This document shows, piece after piece, positions 24,725 through 33,352 of a stretch of DNA of 64,000 nt. Position 1 is the stretch's first letter. Each line of letters starts with the position of its first letter. The notes beneath the pieces are model-generated. The model was not told the origin of the DNA and did not search any database. It saw nothing but the letters and a program-made list of their open reading frames with translations. A program made the translations under genes and the position numbers. Origin of the DNA: Micropruina glycogenica (GTDB lineage: Bacteria; Actinomycetota; Actinomycetes; Propionibacteriales; Propionibacteriaceae). The stretch lies in the NCBI RefSeq assembly GCF_039524395.1, contig NZ_BAAAGO010000016.1; one strand, 5' to 3'.

Positions 24725-25726
24725 GTGACTGACGAGAGCCACGACCTGATCGGCGCCTACGCCCTGGACGCCCTTGACGCGGCCGAGCGGGCCGCCTTCG
24801 AGCAGCACGTGGCCGAGTGCGAGGCCTGCCAGGTCGAACTGATCGGGCTGCGCGAAACCCTCGACGACTTGGCCGACGACACCGCCGTCGAACCACCGCC
24901 CGCTCTGCGCGACGCCGTGCTGGGAGCGGTGGCCGCTCTGCCGCTGCGCACCGCCACCGAAGAGGGTCGCAGCACGGCCGATGACGACACCGCTGCCGAG
25001 CCCGGGGCGGGTGCTGTGCAGAGCGCAGCAGCCGTGGACGCGGCGGCGCGCCGCACCTTCGTCGAACACGATCGGTTCACCGATCCCGAGGACTTGTCGA
25101 GCCCTGGCGTCGACGAGGCCGAGCTGCCGGCTCGTCCGCGCGTGGCGGCGTCGGGCGGGGCCGATGAAGCCACCCCGAGGCGTGCCCGTGATCTGACTCA
25201 CGAGTCGTCCGAGTCCGACACCGCAGCGCCCGAGTCGTCCGCCGACGAACCTGCCGACCCGATCGCGACGGTCACCCCGCTGCGGCCACGCCGCGCGCAA
25301 AGCTCGCGCTGGGCGCTGCTCGTGGCGGCAGCCGTCGCGCTGATCGCCGTGATCGGCGTCTCGGTCTGGCAGCCCTGGTCACCGCGCACCATCACCGCGG
25401 CCGACGTGCTGGCTGCGTCCGACGCCGTGCGGGTCAGCGAACCGGTCAAGGGCGGCGGCACGGTCACCGTGGTGCGCTCGGCACAGCTCGGACGAGCGGT
25501 GATGACCACCGTCGGCGTGCCGGACGCACCCAGCGGCAAGGTCAGGCAGGCGTGGCTGAAGGTGCCTACCGGCATGGTGTCGGCCGGACTACTGCCGCCG
25601 GGCACCGATGTCAGCATGCTGCTCGAGGGCGACGCCCGAACGGCCGAGGGGGCCGGTCTCAGCATCGAACCGGCGGGCGGGGCGACCAGTCCCGGCGACG
25701 ACGTGCGAGCGTTGTTCGCCCTGTGA
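24725..25726 (+). CDS. rskA: Anti-sigma-K factor RskA
   Basis: 333 aa from the GTG at 24725. The N-terminal anti-sigma domain has the zinc motif HVAECEAC (HxxxCxxC) near residues 28-35. A membrane helix follows near 196-215 (SRWALLVAAAVALIAVIGVS). The extracytoplasmic RskA domain contains SDAVRVSEPVKGGGTVTVV and VSAGLLPPGTDVSMLLEG. It holds SigK at the membrane until regulated proteolysis releases it. The acidic linker of about 100 residues between zinc domain and helix is longer than in mycobacterial RskA (about 230 aa in total). Confidence 0.9.
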   Translation: MTDESHDLIGAYALDALDAAERAAFEQHVAECEACQVELIGLRETLDDLADDTAVEPPPALRDAVLGAVAALPLRTATEEGRSTADDDTAAEPGAGAVQSAAAVDAAARRTFVEHDRFTDPEDLSSPGVDEAELPARPRVAASGGADEATPRRARDLTHESSESDTAAPESSADEPADPIATVTPLRPRRAQSSRWALLVAAAVALIAVIGVSVWQPWSPRTITAADVLAASDAVRVSEPVKGGGTVTVVRSAQLGRAVMTTVGVPDAPSGKVRQAWLKVPTGMVSAGLLPPGTDVSMLLEGDARTAEGAGLSIEPAGGATSPGDDVRALFAL

Positions 25727-26059
25727 CGGCGCTGCCCGTCACCCAGGGTTGACGGGCGGGGTGAGATGGGGACGGTTCCGAACCCGCGCCACCCGCCGTC
25801 CCGGCGCGAGGGATGCCGGCATGCAGCACAGGTGCCCGGAAGTCGATCTGCTGCTGCGGTCTTGCGCGGCGGTCGTCGATGAACGCCCATGCGGGCACCG
25901 TCTGCCGCCAGGCGGTGCCGCTCGTGACGTGCCACAGGTCGGTTGCTGAGCTGCATTGCTGGGCGGGTGGCACGTGGACTGCAGCAGAACAGCGCGACGC
26001 ACGAGTCCGGTGCCGCACACTGGTGAGCCCGTGGGAAGCCGCACCACTAAGTTGAGCGG
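25727..26059. other. Spacer between rskA and the MFS gene
   Basis: 333 bp. It starts with the rskA hairpin, which overlaps a GATGGGGACGGTTCCGAAC element (25764-25782) of the GAACCGTCCC superfamily flanked by imperfect GC-rich arms. Bases 25800-26059 contain no ORF with convincing codon use or family match. The MFS promoter should lie at the right end. Confidence 0.5.
25735..25756 (+). terminator. Hairpin after rskA
   Basis: CCCGTC (25735-25740) and GACGGG (25751-25756) pair 9 bases past the rskA stop; inner ACCC/GGGT may extend the stem. Weak by itself, no T-run. Confidence 0.45.
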
Positions 26060-27256
26060 GTGAAGTTGTCGTTGCGATCACCCCTGCCACGCACCGTGGT
26101 GATGCTGGCGGTGTCGGCGTTCTTCGTGGCCGTCGGCTTCGGGGTGATGATTCCGGTGCTGCCGATCTTCGCGGCCTCGTTCGGGGTGACCAACTTCTTA
26201 ATCGGCCTGGTGGTGTCGGCGTTCGCCGGTTTTCGGCTAGCGACCAGCCCGTTCGTGCGCCGCATCAGCGATCGCATCGGCCACCGCCGCACCATCGGCG
26301 TCGGCATGTGGATCGTCGGGGTGTCGTCCGCGCTGTGCGGCCTTGCACACAGTTACTGGGAGCTGCTCGCCTGGCGCGCGGTGGGCGGCGTCGGGTCGGC
26401 GATGTTCACCATCTCGGCCACCGCCCTGCTGCTGGCCAGCGTCGGACCCGAACTGCGCGGCCGGGCCAGTGGGCTCTATCAGGGTGGCTTTCTGCTCGGC
26501 GGCATGACCGGCCCGGCGATCGGCGGACTGCTCGCGGGCGTCTCGCTGACCGCGCCGTTCTACTTCTACGCCGGCACCCTGGTGATCGCGGGCACCATCG
26601 CCTTCACCCAGTTGCACGATCCGCCGGGCATGGCCGAGGCGGCGGCCGTCGCACCCACGAAGTCGCTGCGCGAGGTGATCAACGACCGCCGATTCCAGGC
26701 CGCGTGTCTGCTCAACTTCGGCACCGGGTGGCAGTCGTTCGGTGTGCGATCGGCGCTGGTGCCGATTCTGATCGTCACCTACCTCGGTCAACATCCCTCG
26801 TGGACGGGCATCGCCTTCGCCATCGCCGCCGTCGCCCAGACCCTGGCGCTGCAGCCGGCCGGACGGGCGACCGACCTGATCGGGCGCCGTCCGGTGATGG
26901 TGACCGGTGCGGTTTTGGCGGCGGCCTCAACGATGGCCACACCGTTCGCGCCCAACCTGCCGGTGATGGTGGTGCTGCTGTGCGTCTACGGGGTGGCCTC
27001 GGCCGCCCTCGGCACCGCACCGACCGCCGCGCTGGGTGACGCGGCCAAGGACGCCGGCAGCCAACCGGTGGCCATCTTCTCGATGATCGGCGACGCCGGG
27101 GCGATCGTCGGGCCGTTGGCGGCAGGGCTGCTGGCCGACCACCTGGGTATGGGCGCCGCTTTCGGCGTGGGCGCCGCGATTCTGCTGGCCGGGGCAGGGT
27201 TGTCGTGGTTGATTCCGGCTCGGCTCGACCGGCGGCAACCCCAGGAGGCCATGTGA
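26060..27256 (+). CDS. MFS transporter
   Basis: 398 aa with 12 predicted helices and the major-facilitator loop RRISDRIGHRRTIGVGMWI after helix 2, with a second-half counterpart GRATDLIGRRPVMVTGA. The likely role is proton-driven efflux of small molecules; the substrate is unknown. Codon 47 (26198-26200) is the rare leucine codon TTA. The stop TGA overlaps the GTG start of ung (ATGTGA), so the two are coupled. Confidence 0.9.
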   Translation: MKLSLRSPLPRTVVMLAVSAFFVAVGFGVMIPVLPIFAASFGVTNFLIGLVVSAFAGFRLATSPFVRRISDRIGHRRTIGVGMWIVGVSSALCGLAHSYWELLAWRAVGGVGSAMFTISATALLLASVGPELRGRASGLYQGGFLLGGMTGPAIGGLLAGVSLTAPFYFYAGTLVIAGTIAFTQLHDPPGMAEAAAVAPTKSLREVINDRRFQAACLLNFGTGWQSFGVRSALVPILIVTYLGQHPSWTGIAFAIAAVAQTLALQPAGRATDLIGRRPVMVTGAVLAAASTMATPFAPNLPVMVVLLCVYGVASAALGTAPTAALGDAAKDAGSQPVAIFSMIGDAGAIVGPLAAGLLADHLGMGAAFGVGAAILLAGAGLSWLIPARLDRRQPQEAM

Positions 27257-27936
27257 GCGCACAACCGTTGTCGCAACTGATCGCCCCCGACTGGGCGGAC
27301 GCCCTGGCGCCGGTGGCCGACCGGATCGCCGCGATGGGCGACTTTCTGCGCGCCGAACTTGCGGCCGGTCGGGGCTACTTTCCGGCAGGGGCGAACGTGC
27401 TGCGAGCGTTCACCAGGCCGCTCGGCGACGTGCGGGTGCTGGTGGTGGGGCAAGACCCGTACCCGACGCCTGGGCATGCGGTGGGGTTGTCGTTCTCGGT
27501 GGCGCCGAACGTGCGTCCGCTGCCCCGGTCGCTGGCCAACATCTATGCCGAACTGAACACCGACCTGGGAATCGCGCCGGCGGTGCACGGCGACCTGTCG
27601 GCGTGGTTCTCCCAAGGGGTCCTGCTGCTCAACCGGGTGCTCACGGTGCGTCCGGGGGCGCCCGGATCGCACCGCGGCAAGGGCTGGGAGCAGGTCACCC
27701 AGCAGGCGATCGAAGCCCTGGTGGCGCGGGGCGGGCCGCTGGTGGCGATCCTCTGGGGTCGGGACGCGCAGAATCTGCAACCGATGATGGGCGACGTGCC
27801 GGTGATCGCGTCCGCACACCCGTCACCGTTGTCGGCACGGTCGGGGTTCTTCGGCTCTCGTCCGTTCAGCCGGACGAACGCCGCCCTCGAAGCGCAGGGG
27901 GCCAGCCCGATCGATTGGACGCTGCCTGTCGGGTAG
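27253..27936 (+). CDS. ung: Uracil-DNA glycosylase, family 1
   Basis: 227 aa from the GTG at 27253 with CAGGAGG upstream. The water-activating motif is VVGQDPYPTPGHAVGLSFSV near residue 65 and the minor-groove loop is ASAHPSPLSARSGFFGSRPF near 190. It removes uracil from DNA to start base excision repair. Length is normal for the family. Translationally coupled to the MFS gene, an association with no obvious functional meaning. Confidence 0.96.
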   Translation: MSAQPLSQLIAPDWADALAPVADRIAAMGDFLRAELAAGRGYFPAGANVLRAFTRPLGDVRVLVVGQDPYPTPGHAVGLSFSVAPNVRPLPRSLANIYAELNTDLGIAPAVHGDLSAWFSQGVLLLNRVLTVRPGAPGSHRGKGWEQVTQQAIEALVARGGPLVAILWGRDAQNLQPMMGDVPVIASAHPSPLSARSGFFGSRPFSRTNAALEAQGASPIDWTLPVG

Positions 27937-28007
27937 GTCGACGGTGTCCGCGCGGCAGTTGACCCGCGCCTTATCGGGAACCCGGCAGAACCTCCGCCAC
28001 AGCACAT

Positions 28008-28043
28008 CTGGCGCGAGACAGGAACCGTCCCCAACTCGCGCCA
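28008..28043. repeat. Hairpin with a GAACCGTCCCC loop
   Basis: Perfect 10-bp arms CTGGCGCGAG (28008-28017) and CTCGCGCCAG (28034-28043) enclose GGAACCGTCCCC. The elements at 58133-58165 and, degenerate, 25751-25800 and 58311-58340 have the same plan. It follows ung and could end its transcript. Confidence 0.85.
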
Positions 28044-28148
28044 GGCAGACTTGGCTGAGAGATTCTTGAGAACGAACTCTCAACCCCTATGGACCCCGGC
28101 CGGCCCCTGTGTCAGGGTGACGGCACGTCCCCTCTGGAAGTTCGCATC

Positions 28149-29642
28149 ATGACCAAACCCCTCCACCTCTTGCTCGGCCCGCTTCTGCTCGCCCTGCCCC
28201 TGAGCCTCGCACTCAACCCAGGCCAAACCGCACGAGCCCAACCGCTGCCCGCGCTCGTCACCGACGCCGCCCTGGCCAAGAAGCTCGCGTCGGTGCTGAG
28301 TGATTCCAGAGTCACCCGCGGCACCGTCGGGGTGGTCGTCGCCGAGTCGTCCAGCGGCGCCGAGTTGTACCGACGATCCGCCACCACCGCCATCTCGCCG
28401 GCCTCGAACATGAAGCTCGTCACCGCCGCCGCGGCTCTCGACCTGCTCGGCCCCGGGCACACCTTCAGCACCGACGCCTACGCCCCCGCCGCCCCGGTGA
28501 ACGGCGTTGTCAGCAAGCTGTATCTGAAGGGCAACGGTGACCCGACGCTGCGTGAAGCCGACCTTCGAGCCCTTGCCACCCAGGTGAAGGCGGCCGGCAT
28601 CACGAAGGTCACGGGCGGCGTCGTGGGCGACGGTGGCTACTTCGACTCCGACCTCTACAACAACTACTGGGACCCCGACGACTACAACAACTCCTACGCC
28701 GCCCAGATCTCGGGGCTGACGCTGTCACCGTCATCGGCCTATGCCGTGGGCACCGTGCAGGTCACCTACCAACCCGGGTCTGGCAAGGGCAAGAAGGCGA
28801 AGCTGGGCCTCGTGCCCGCCCTGGCTGCGGGCTACGTGAAGCTGGTCAACAAGACCACCACCACCTCGGCCGGTTCAGGCGCGTCGATCAGCGTGCGCCG
28901 CAGCAACCACACCAACACCATCACCGTGTCGGGACGGGTGGCGCTCAAACGCAGTCTGGTGAAACGCACCGTGACGATCAGCAACCCGGCCCGCTACGCG
29001 GCCCACGTGTTCACCCGTGTGCTGCGCGCGGCCGGGGTCGATGTGCCGGCCTCGCCCACCACCGGCAGCACCCCGACCGTCCGGGTGCAGGTGGCGTCGG
29101 ACACCTCGGTGCCGCTGAGCACGATCGTCACCCTGCTGATGAAGCCGTCGAACAACGGCATGACCGAACACCTGGCCAAGACCCTCGGTCGCGTGGGCAC
29201 CAAAGCCGGCACCTGGAAGGCCGGAGCGGCCGTCATACGCACCTGGCTCGCCAAGACCCAATCAGTCCCCTCGACGGTGGTGCTGGTGGACGGCTCCGGG
29301 CTGGCTCATCGCAACAAGCTGACTGCGCGCGTGCTCGTCCGGCTGCTGCAGTACGCCCAAACCAGGCCCTGGTTCGACACCTTCTACAACGCGCTTCCCG
29401 TGGCCGGTAACCCCGACCCGGCGATCGGTGGCACGCTGACCGATCGCATGGTCGGCACCGCTGCGGCCAACAACCTGCACGCCAAGACCGGCACGCTCAG
29501 CGGCATCACGGCTCTCAGCGGCTACGTCACCGATCGAAGTGGACGGCGCTACACCTTCTCGATGCTGGGCAAGTACTCCGGTTCGTCGCCCAGAATCGTC
29601 TTCGACAAGGTGGGCGCCACCCTGGCCGGCTGGACGAGCTGA
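28149..29642 (+). CDS. dacB: D-alanyl-D-alanine carboxypeptidase/endopeptidase (PBP4 type)
   Basis: 497 aa from the ATG at 28149, with a signal peptide (LLLGPLLLALPLSLALNP) cleaved after about AQA. Penicillin-binding active-site motifs are SNMK (residues about 90-93), SNN in MKPSNNGMTEHLAKTL and KTG in AKTGTLSGITALSGY. The insert between motifs 1 and 2 marks the S13 peptidase (class C PBP, PBP4-like). It trims or cleaves peptidoglycan stem peptides outside the membrane. A TTGAGA/TCTCAA palindrome at 28066-28083 lies in its promoter region. Confidence 0.94.
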   Translation: MTKPLHLLLGPLLLALPLSLALNPGQTARAQPLPALVTDAALAKKLASVLSDSRVTRGTVGVVVAESSSGAELYRRSATTAISPASNMKLVTAAAALDLLGPGHTFSTDAYAPAAPVNGVVSKLYLKGNGDPTLREADLRALATQVKAAGITKVTGGVVGDGGYFDSDLYNNYWDPDDYNNSYAAQISGLTLSPSSAYAVGTVQVTYQPGSGKGKKAKLGLVPALAAGYVKLVNKTTTTSAGSGASISVRRSNHTNTITVSGRVALKRSLVKRTVTISNPARYAAHVFTRVLRAAGVDVPASPTTGSTPTVRVQVASDTSVPLSTIVTLLMKPSNNGMTEHLAKTLGRVGTKAGTWKAGAAVIRTWLAKTQSVPSTVVLVDGSGLAHRNKLTARVLVRLLQYAQTRPWFDTFYNALPVAGNPDPAIGGTLTDRMVGTAAANNLHAKTGTLSGITALSGYVTDRSGRRYTFSMLGKYSGSSPRIVFDKVGATLAGWTS

Positions 29643-29688
29643 GGAATGTCGCGGGGCGTCCGCCGGTTGCACAGGCAGGAGGTTCTAC

Positions 29689-30324
29689 ATGCTGTTCACC
29701 AAACCGACCATGGTCGACCCACGCGTGGCCCTGAAGGGCCGCGACGTCGCCGTGCTCAACCAACCCTTCTTTCACCGCGTGTTCGGGCACCGCATCGACC
29801 GGGTACCCGAGGGCGCCGAGGTGGCGGTTCTCGGCCTGGGCTGCTTCTGGGGCGCCGAGAAGCTGTACTGGAACACCCCCGGCGTGCTCAACACAGCCGT
29901 CGGCTACGCGGGTGGGTACACCCCCAACCCCACCTACGAAGAGGCCTGCTCGGGCCGCACCGGGCACGCCGAGGTGGTCAAGGTCGTCTACGACCCCACC
30001 AAGCTGTCGTACGAAGACGTGCTGCGCATCTTCTTCGAGAACCACGACCCCACCCAGGGTTTTCGGCAGGGCAACGACCGCGGCACCCAGTACAGATCGG
30101 CGATCTACACGCTGAACGACGACCAGGCGGCCCGCGCGCGAGCCGTACGTGACGCCTACGCGCCCGAGTTCGCCAAGAAGGGCTTCGGTGACATCACCAC
30201 CGAGATCGCTCCCGCGGGCGAGTTCTACTACGCCGAGGGCTACCACCAGCAGTACCTGGACGCCACCCCGTACGGCTACTGCCCCGTGCACGCCACCGGT
30301 GTGACCTGCAACCCACCGAGCTGA
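29689..30324 (+). CDS. msrA: Peptide methionine sulfoxide reductase MsrA
   Basis: 211 aa from the ATG at 29689 with an ideal CAGGAGG site. The catalytic motif is GLGCFWGAEK near residue 48, followed by YAGGYTPNPTYEE and HAEVVKVVYDP. Resolving Cys candidates are in GYCPVHATGVTC at the C-terminus. It reduces methionine-S-sulfoxide in proteins. The N-terminal extension MLFTKPTMVDPRVALKGR is typical of the longer actinobacterial and E. coli type. Confidence 0.96.
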   Translation: MLFTKPTMVDPRVALKGRDVAVLNQPFFHRVFGHRIDRVPEGAEVAVLGLGCFWGAEKLYWNTPGVLNTAVGYAGGYTPNPTYEEACSGRTGHAEVVKVVYDPTKLSYEDVLRIFFENHDPTQGFRQGNDRGTQYRSAIYTLNDDQAARARAVRDAYAPEFAKKGFGDITTEIAPAGEFYYAEGYHQQYLDATPYGYCPVHATGVTCNPPS

Positions 30325-30385
30325 GGGACGCGCCCAATCTGAGCTGATCGAAGCGTGGCACTGTCGGATCTTCGAGCGATACTCA

Positions 30386-30410
30386 CCCGGCCCCTCGTGG
30401 GCCGGGTTTT
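30386..30410 (+). terminator. Intrinsic terminator after msrA
   Basis: CCCGGCCC (30386-30393), 5-base loop, GGGCCGGG (30399-30406), then TTTT. This is the most classical rho-independent terminator in the window. Confidence 0.85.
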
Positions 30411-30459
30411 CAATTGCGGGTTACCGCTGCAACTGGTGAGTGTCGGCTTACCATCAGGC

Positions 30460-31497
30460 GTGCACGTCAGTCGCCGCACTCTGCTGCTGGCCGGGGCCGC
30501 GCTGCCGCTGGCCGGCTGCTCGACCTCGGGCCAATGGCAGGCCGTGACGCTCGACGCTGCGCCGACCGCGCTCGCCCCGCTCGGCACCGGGTTGTTGATC
30601 GGTACCGCCGGGCCGGCGCTGGCCGGGCCCGCGGGGGCCATTGCGGTGACCACGTCCACCCCCTACGGCAACGAAGCGAACTGGGTGTCGCTGGCCAGCC
30701 ACGGCGAGCGCATCGTCGGCCTCGGCACCACCCACGGCGGCGCCCACGCCAACAACCGCTGGACGACCTTCACCGGCACCACAACCGCAGTCACCGACCT
30801 CGACCAGCCGTTCGACGTCTTTCACGGCTGGGGGGCGGGGCAACTGGTTGCCGCCGTTCTTTCCGGCGACCAGCCCGTGATCGTCGGCTCGTGGCAGAGC
30901 CCGATCGCCGGCAACGACGTTGCCGTCTGGCTGCTCGACGGGTCGCGGTGGACGCGCCGTGACTCGGCCGGCACCCCGCTCGCCTCGACCACGACCTCGT
31001 TGGTGCAGGCCGCGGCCGCGGAGGGCGGCACCCGGCTGATGGTGGCCGGACAGGCCATCGAACTCTCGCCCCTGCGCACCCGCGCCATGGTCTGGACGAC
31101 CCTCGACCCGCGCGGCGACTGGGCCTACGTCGAACTGCCGAGCACCGCCACCACCACCAGCGCGCAGGCGATCGCGACGATGGCTGACGGCTGGCTGGTC
31201 GCCGGACGCGCCGACGACCAACTGATCGCCTGGACGATCACCGCCGACCTGAATATCACCCCCGTCGAGGTGCCGCAGACACCCGCGGGCGATTCGGTGC
31301 AGGTGGCCGGCGGCCCCGACCGACGCGCCCTGATCGTGGCCGCCGACGGCGCCCGGGTGCGGGCGCTGGTCGGCCACACCGGTTCATGGCAGTCGTCGAC
31401 GCTTCCCGGCACCTCGGTGGTGGCCGCCGCCTGGTCCGACGCCCCCGCGGTGATCACTCGCGCCGAGCAGGGCACCACGCTGTACCGACTACGCTGA
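30460..31497 (+). CDS. Putative Tat/Sec lipoprotein of unknown function
   Basis: 345 aa from the GTG at 30460, the start that places the signal HVSRRTLLLAGAALPLAGC at the N-terminus; the lipobox is LAGC and the twin Arg suggests Tat export. The mature part has short repeated strands such as ERIVGLGTTHGGAHANNRWT and GDQPVIVGSWQSPIAGNDVA, which suggest a beta-propeller-like surface lipoprotein. I know no family. The stop is 5 bases before the next start, so it leads a three-gene unit. Confidence 0.7.
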   Translation: MHVSRRTLLLAGAALPLAGCSTSGQWQAVTLDAAPTALAPLGTGLLIGTAGPALAGPAGAIAVTTSTPYGNEANWVSLASHGERIVGLGTTHGGAHANNRWTTFTGTTTAVTDLDQPFDVFHGWGAGQLVAAVLSGDQPVIVGSWQSPIAGNDVAVWLLDGSRWTRRDSAGTPLASTTTSLVQAAAAEGGTRLMVAGQAIELSPLRTRAMVWTTLDPRGDWAYVELPSTATTTSAQAIATMADGWLVAGRADDQLIAWTITADLNITPVEVPQTPAGDSVQVAGGPDRRALIVAADGARVRALVGHTGSWQSSTLPGTSVVAAAWSDAPAVITRAEQGTTLYRLR

Positions 31498-31502
31498 CCG
31501 CC

Positions 31503-31898
31503 ATGATCGACGCCGACCTCGCCGCCAGGCTGCGCACCGCCGGCCTGCCGTGGCGCCCGGCCAGCGGCGACCGGTTCACGATTCCGTCCGGCGACTTTCA
31601 GGGCGAGGTTTTCGTCGTGGCCGAGATGACCATCGACGTGCAAGACGTGCCGGGCGGCAGTTCGGTGTTCAAGTTCAACGGCACCACCGAGTGGGCGCTT
31701 GACTCGGTGGACGCCGCGCGCGTGCTCTGGCTGCCGCGCGAAGACCAGTTGCGCGCCCAACTCGGCGACGCCTTCAACACCCTCACCGCGGTGCCGGGCG
31801 GCTTCGTCGTCACCCTCACCGACGGCACCCGGCACCTCGACATCGACGCCGAACGCGCGTATGCGCGCGCCATGCTGCACGTGTTGGAGACATCGTGA
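31503..31898 (+). CDS. Conserved actinobacterial protein, sometimes labelled CpaE-like
   Basis: 131 aa from the ATG at 31503. It has MIDADLAARLRTAGLPWRPA, GDRFTIPSGDF, FNGTTEWALDSVD and WLPREDQLRAQLGD. I recall similar short proteins across Actinobacteria, some annotated as pilus assembly CpaE although they lack that protein's ATPase domain; I would not carry over the name. No membrane helix. The end overlaps the next start by GTGA. Confidence 0.72.
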   Translation: MIDADLAARLRTAGLPWRPASGDRFTIPSGDFQGEVFVVAEMTIDVQDVPGGSSVFKFNGTTEWALDSVDAARVLWLPREDQLRAQLGDAFNTLTAVPGGFVVTLTDGTRHLDIDAERAYARAMLHVLETS

Positions 31899-32584
31899 CC
31901 GTGCTGATCGAGCGGCGCTACCGCGGCCCCGACAACTCCGGCAACGGCGGCTACAGCGCCGGCGCGGTCGCGGCTGCGCTCGGCCCGGCCGAGGTGACCT
32001 TGCGCCTGCCCCCGCCGCTGGATCGTCCGCTGCCGGCGGCCACCGACTCCGACGGCGTCACGGTCAGCGTGGACGGCGCCGAGGTCGCCACCGGGCGTCC
32101 GGCTGTGTTCGAGTTGGCAGTACCCGAGCCGGTCGGCTTCGACGAGGCCACCGACGCTTCGCATCGCTGCCCCTGGCTGACCGATCACCCGTACCCGCAG
32201 TGCTTCGTGTGCGGCACCGACCGTCCCGACGGGCTGCGCATCTTTCCCGGCCCCGTCGAGGCGCGCCGCGTGGCAGCGGCCCCGTGGGTGCCGGACGCCT
32301 CCGTGGCCGACGACGGCGTCGTCCGCCCGGCCGTGGTGTGGGCGAGCGTCGACTGCCCGTCGCTGTTCGGGTACGGCTGCTTCGAGAGGTGGGACGCCCT
32401 GATGCTGCTGGGGCGGTTCGCCGCACAGGTGTATCGGTTGCCGCGGGTGGGCGAGCCGTGCGTGGTGATGGGGTGGGCGCTCGCCCGCGACGGCCGCAAG
32501 CACGACACCGCAGCCGCCCTGCACAGCGCCGAGGGCGAACTGCTGGCCGCCAGCCGAGCGCTGTGGATCACGCTGAAGAACTGA
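31895..32584 (+). CDS. Conserved hypothetical protein, hotdog-like
   Basis: 229 aa from the GTG at 31895, overlapping the previous stop. It has YRGPDNSGNGGYSAGAVAAA at the N-terminus and a central CPWLTDHPYPQCFVCGTDRP segment with three cysteines, then WASVDCPSLFGYGCF. The layout resembles hotdog-fold thioesterase-like proteins seen as conserved hypotheticals in Actinobacteria. The cysteines might bind a metal. Function unknown. Confidence 0.72.
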   Translation: MTVLIERRYRGPDNSGNGGYSAGAVAAALGPAEVTLRLPPPLDRPLPAATDSDGVTVSVDGAEVATGRPAVFELAVPEPVGFDEATDASHRCPWLTDHPYPQCFVCGTDRPDGLRIFPGPVEARRVAAAPWVPDASVADDGVVRPAVVWASVDCPSLFGYGCFERWDALMLLGRFAAQVYRLPRVGEPCVVMGWALARDGRKHDTAAALHSAEGELLAASRALWITLKN

Positions 32585-32799
32585 GTCTCGCGCACCGGCC
32601 CACCACGGGCAGGTGTCGATCATCGGTGGTCGAACTCGAGACCCCACGCCACCACCGACGGTCGAGCCCGTCGAGACCTCCACGCGAGACCACGGGAAGC
32701 GAAGCGATCAGCCCCGAAACACTTCTGCACTGAGCGCGCACCTCGCCGTGCCGGGCGCCGACGCCTCGGGCGTCCGCCGCCGGCGCGCAGCCGCTCGCA

Positions 32800-33204
32800 T
32801 CAGCCGTCGGCCCTCCCCGCCCGCACCGAGTCGGTGACCAGGTCACGCAGCACGGCGGTGTCGACGGCGTCGAGCCGCTTCAGGTACAGGCACGATTTGC
32901 CGATGCTGTGCGGGCCGAGCCGACCCAGCAGCTCGGCGTGCTGTTCGAACCCTTCGGCCAAGTAGAGCACCGTGGCCGCTTTACGGGCCGAGAAGCCGAC
33001 CAGCATCCAGGGGGTCTCGCGTCCGTCGGGGTAGCGCAGCGTGCGCGATCCGAACCCGACGATGCTGTCGCCCCACATCACGGCAGGCTCTCCGGTCACC
33101 TCGGTCAACAGAGCACAGATCTGCCGGGCGTCGGCTCGGCGCCGCTCGTCGGGCACCGCGGCCAGAAAGTCGGGCACGCTGGCGCTGGTCGGTTGGGTCT
33201 GCAT
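32800..33204 (-). CDS. DUF1801 domain-containing protein
   Basis: 134 aa. VPDERRRADARQICALLTEV, then WGDSIVGFGSRTLRYPDGRE and a Lys/Arg-rich end (IGKSCLYLKRLDAVD) match DUF1801 (YdhG-like). The structure of this family resembles frataxin-like or SRPBCC-associated small proteins; no activity is firmly assigned. Convergent with the upstream three-gene unit, with two GTCGAGACC-type repeats in the 215-bp spacer. Confidence 0.85.
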   Translation of the reverse strand: MQTQPTSASVPDFLAAVPDERRRADARQICALLTEVTGEPAVMWGDSIVGFGSRTLRYPDGRETPWMLVGFSARKAATVLYLAEGFEQHAELLGRLGPHSIGKSCLYLKRLDAVDTAVLRDLVTDSVRAGRADG

Positions 33205-33352
33205 GGTCGCTCCCCCTGTCCCTGCGGTGGACGGTCGCGCGCCGCAACCTTCACGGTAACCCAGCGGACGCGCCCTGGCGAAGAGGTCCGCACCGTCGGC
33301 GCACCGCGGCTCACGCCCGAAGATCTCTCAGCCGCCACATAGGGTTGTGGGC

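Noticed and set aside
25739..26090. Minus-strand reading frame between rskA and the MFS gene
   Set aside because: A stretch such as TAWRQTVPAWAFIDD looks slightly protein-like, but no start with binding site, no recognised family and it runs through a repeat.
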